NCBI GenBank assembly: GCA_012797215.1
Contig: JAAZPN010000109.1
Span: forward strand, 1 to 8,313
DNA length: 8,313 nt
Reading direction: 5' to 3'
DNA from: Chloroflexota bacterium
Lineage (GTDB): Bacteria > Chloroflexota > Anaerolineae > Anaerolineales > Anaerolineaceae
How positions within the stretch are numbered: the stretch's first letter is position 1; each line of letters opens with the position of its first letter. Below, in pieces: positions 7,448 through 8,313 of the stretch. Below the pieces are notes generated by a model. That model was not told the origin of the DNA, ran no database searches, and saw only the letters and a list, made by a program, of their open reading frames with translations. A program made the translations under genes and the position numbers.

Positions 7448-8313
7448 ATGAAAGCAATCGTAAAACAGCAGCAGCTGGCTCAGGCCGTTGGCGTCGTCGC
7501 CAGAGCCGTCACGTCCCGCAGCCCACTGCCTGTGCTGGCCAACATCCTCATCCAAACCGACAACGGTCGGCTGAAGCTCTCCGCCACCAACCTGGAACTG
7601 GGCATCAGCGCCTGGCTTGGCGCGAAGATTCAGGATGAAGGCAGCCTCACCGTTCCCGCCCGCACTTTTGCCGACCTGGTAGGCAATCTACCCAGCGACG
7701 ACGTCACGCTCACGGCGGATTTGCGGACGCAATCCCTCAATGTACGCTGCGGCACGCTCAATACGGATATCAAAGGCATCAGCGCGGAAGAATTTCCGCC
7801 CATGTCCGCCGCGGATACGGGCACCAGCCTGCCGCTGAACATCACGAATTTCAAAGAAATGATTCAGAAAGTGGTTTTTGCCGCTTCTCATGACGAATCC
7901 CGCCCGAACCTGACTGGCGTGCACATGACTGTTGATGGCGATTACCTGGTGTTGGCGGCTACAGACGGCTACCGCATTTCCATTGCCAGCGCGATTTTGG
8001 CGCAGAAACCCGCCCAAAAGCTGGACGCGCTCATTCCCGCTCGCGCGCTGGCCGAACTTTCACGCGTGGCTGTGGACGGCGAGGAAATTTTGCAGATGAA
8101 CTTCCCGGTTGGGCGCGGTCAGGTAGTTTTTCACCTCAAGGATGTGGAGTTAATTTCACAGTTGATCGAAGGGAACTTCCCGAACTATTCCGCCATCATT
8201 CCGCCTTCTTTCAAAACCCGCACGGTGCTGACCACCGCCGACCTGCTGAAAGCCTGCCGACAGACTGAAATCATCGCGCGCGAAGGCAATTTTATCGCCC
8301 GGCTGGATATCCA
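7448..8313 (+). CDS. dnaN: DNA polymerase III beta subunit (sliding clamp), 3' end missing
   Basis: The frame runs from ATG to the window edge without a stop: 288 codons plus two bases of a protein that is normally about 370-380 residues. It is the ring-shaped clamp that holds the replicative polymerase on DNA. The three-domain layout is visible: domain 1 (about 1-120) has SPLPVLANIL (25-34), SATNLELGI and EEFPPM (ending at 119); domain 2 (about 128-250) has ATDGYRIS (from 171) and LIEGNFPNY (ending at 247); domain 3 starts near 253. These are the classic DnaN landmarks, with Tyr in place of the more common His in ATDGHR and Asn in FPNY where Asp is usual. It is the only plus-strand gene seen and is divergent from an MFS transporter gene, with its own promoter and RBS. 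Confidence 0.95.
   Translation, partial: MKAIVKQQQLAQAVGVVARAVTSRSPLPVLANILIQTDNGRLKLSATNLELGISAWLGAKIQDEGSLTVPARTFADLVGNLPSDDVTLTADLRTQSLNVRCGTLNTDIKGISAEEFPPMSAADTGTSLPLNITNFKEMIQKVVFAASHDESRPNLTGVHMTVDGDYLVLAATDGYRISIASAILAQKPAQKLDALIPARALAELSRVAVDGEEILQMNFPVGRGQVVFHLKDVELISQLIEGNFPNYSAIIPPSFKTRTVLTTADLLKACRQTEIIAREGNFIARLDI

Overview
The window is ordinary bacterial chromosome with a moderately GC-rich, gene-dense layout. It contains seven complete protein genes on the minus strand, the first codons of another minus-strand gene at the left edge, and the 5' three quarters of dnaN on the plus strand at the right edge. I see no RNA gene, CRISPR array, insertion sequence or phage gene. The gene mix and a dispersed repeat containing a GATCC...CTCAGGATGACA core make me lean towards an environmental Chloroflexota (Anaerolineae-like) genome. 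That is an inference from recall; nothing here proves it.

Left part (1-3660, minus strand): a surface-polysaccharide operon read right to left. A near-consensus promoter (-10 at 3628-3633, -35 at 3650-3655) precedes a MarR-type EPS-associated winged-helix regulator. Next come a GDP-L-fucose synthase-type epimerase/reductase (fcl), a Wzm-type ABC permease and a Wzt-type ATPase with a C-terminal Wzt_C-like domain. The tight junctions (17-nt overlap, 5-nt gap, TGATG overlap) argue for one translationally coupled transcript. A further gene starts at the left edge behind a strong ribosome-binding site embedded in the last wzt codons. Together they would supply a deoxysugar nucleotide and export a lipid-linked glycan across the membrane under a dedicated regulator.

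Middle (3612-4085): a 474-bp gap holding the operon promoter, two 61-bp direct repeat copies and a weak terminator-like hairpin for the transporter gene upstream.

Right-middle (4086-7221, minus strand): an FHS/YbjJ-like MFS transporter, a DinB/YfiT-like metal-binding four-helix protein, and a second MFS transporter of the MFS_1_like/PPP type. They lie on one strand but with looser spacing (147 and about 49 nt), so co-transcription is possible but unproven.

Right end (7222-8313): a 226-bp divergent promoter region, then dnaN (sliding clamp) on the plus strand with a good promoter and RBS, cut by the window edge after 288 codons. No DnaA boxes or dnaA are visible, so nothing marks this as the replication origin.

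The least ordinary items are the regulator's C-terminal half, which looks like a degenerate Rossmann-type sensor; its promoter, placed so close to the start that the mRNA leader would be only about 9 nt; and the repeat pair. I do not see convincing evidence for a wholly new system.
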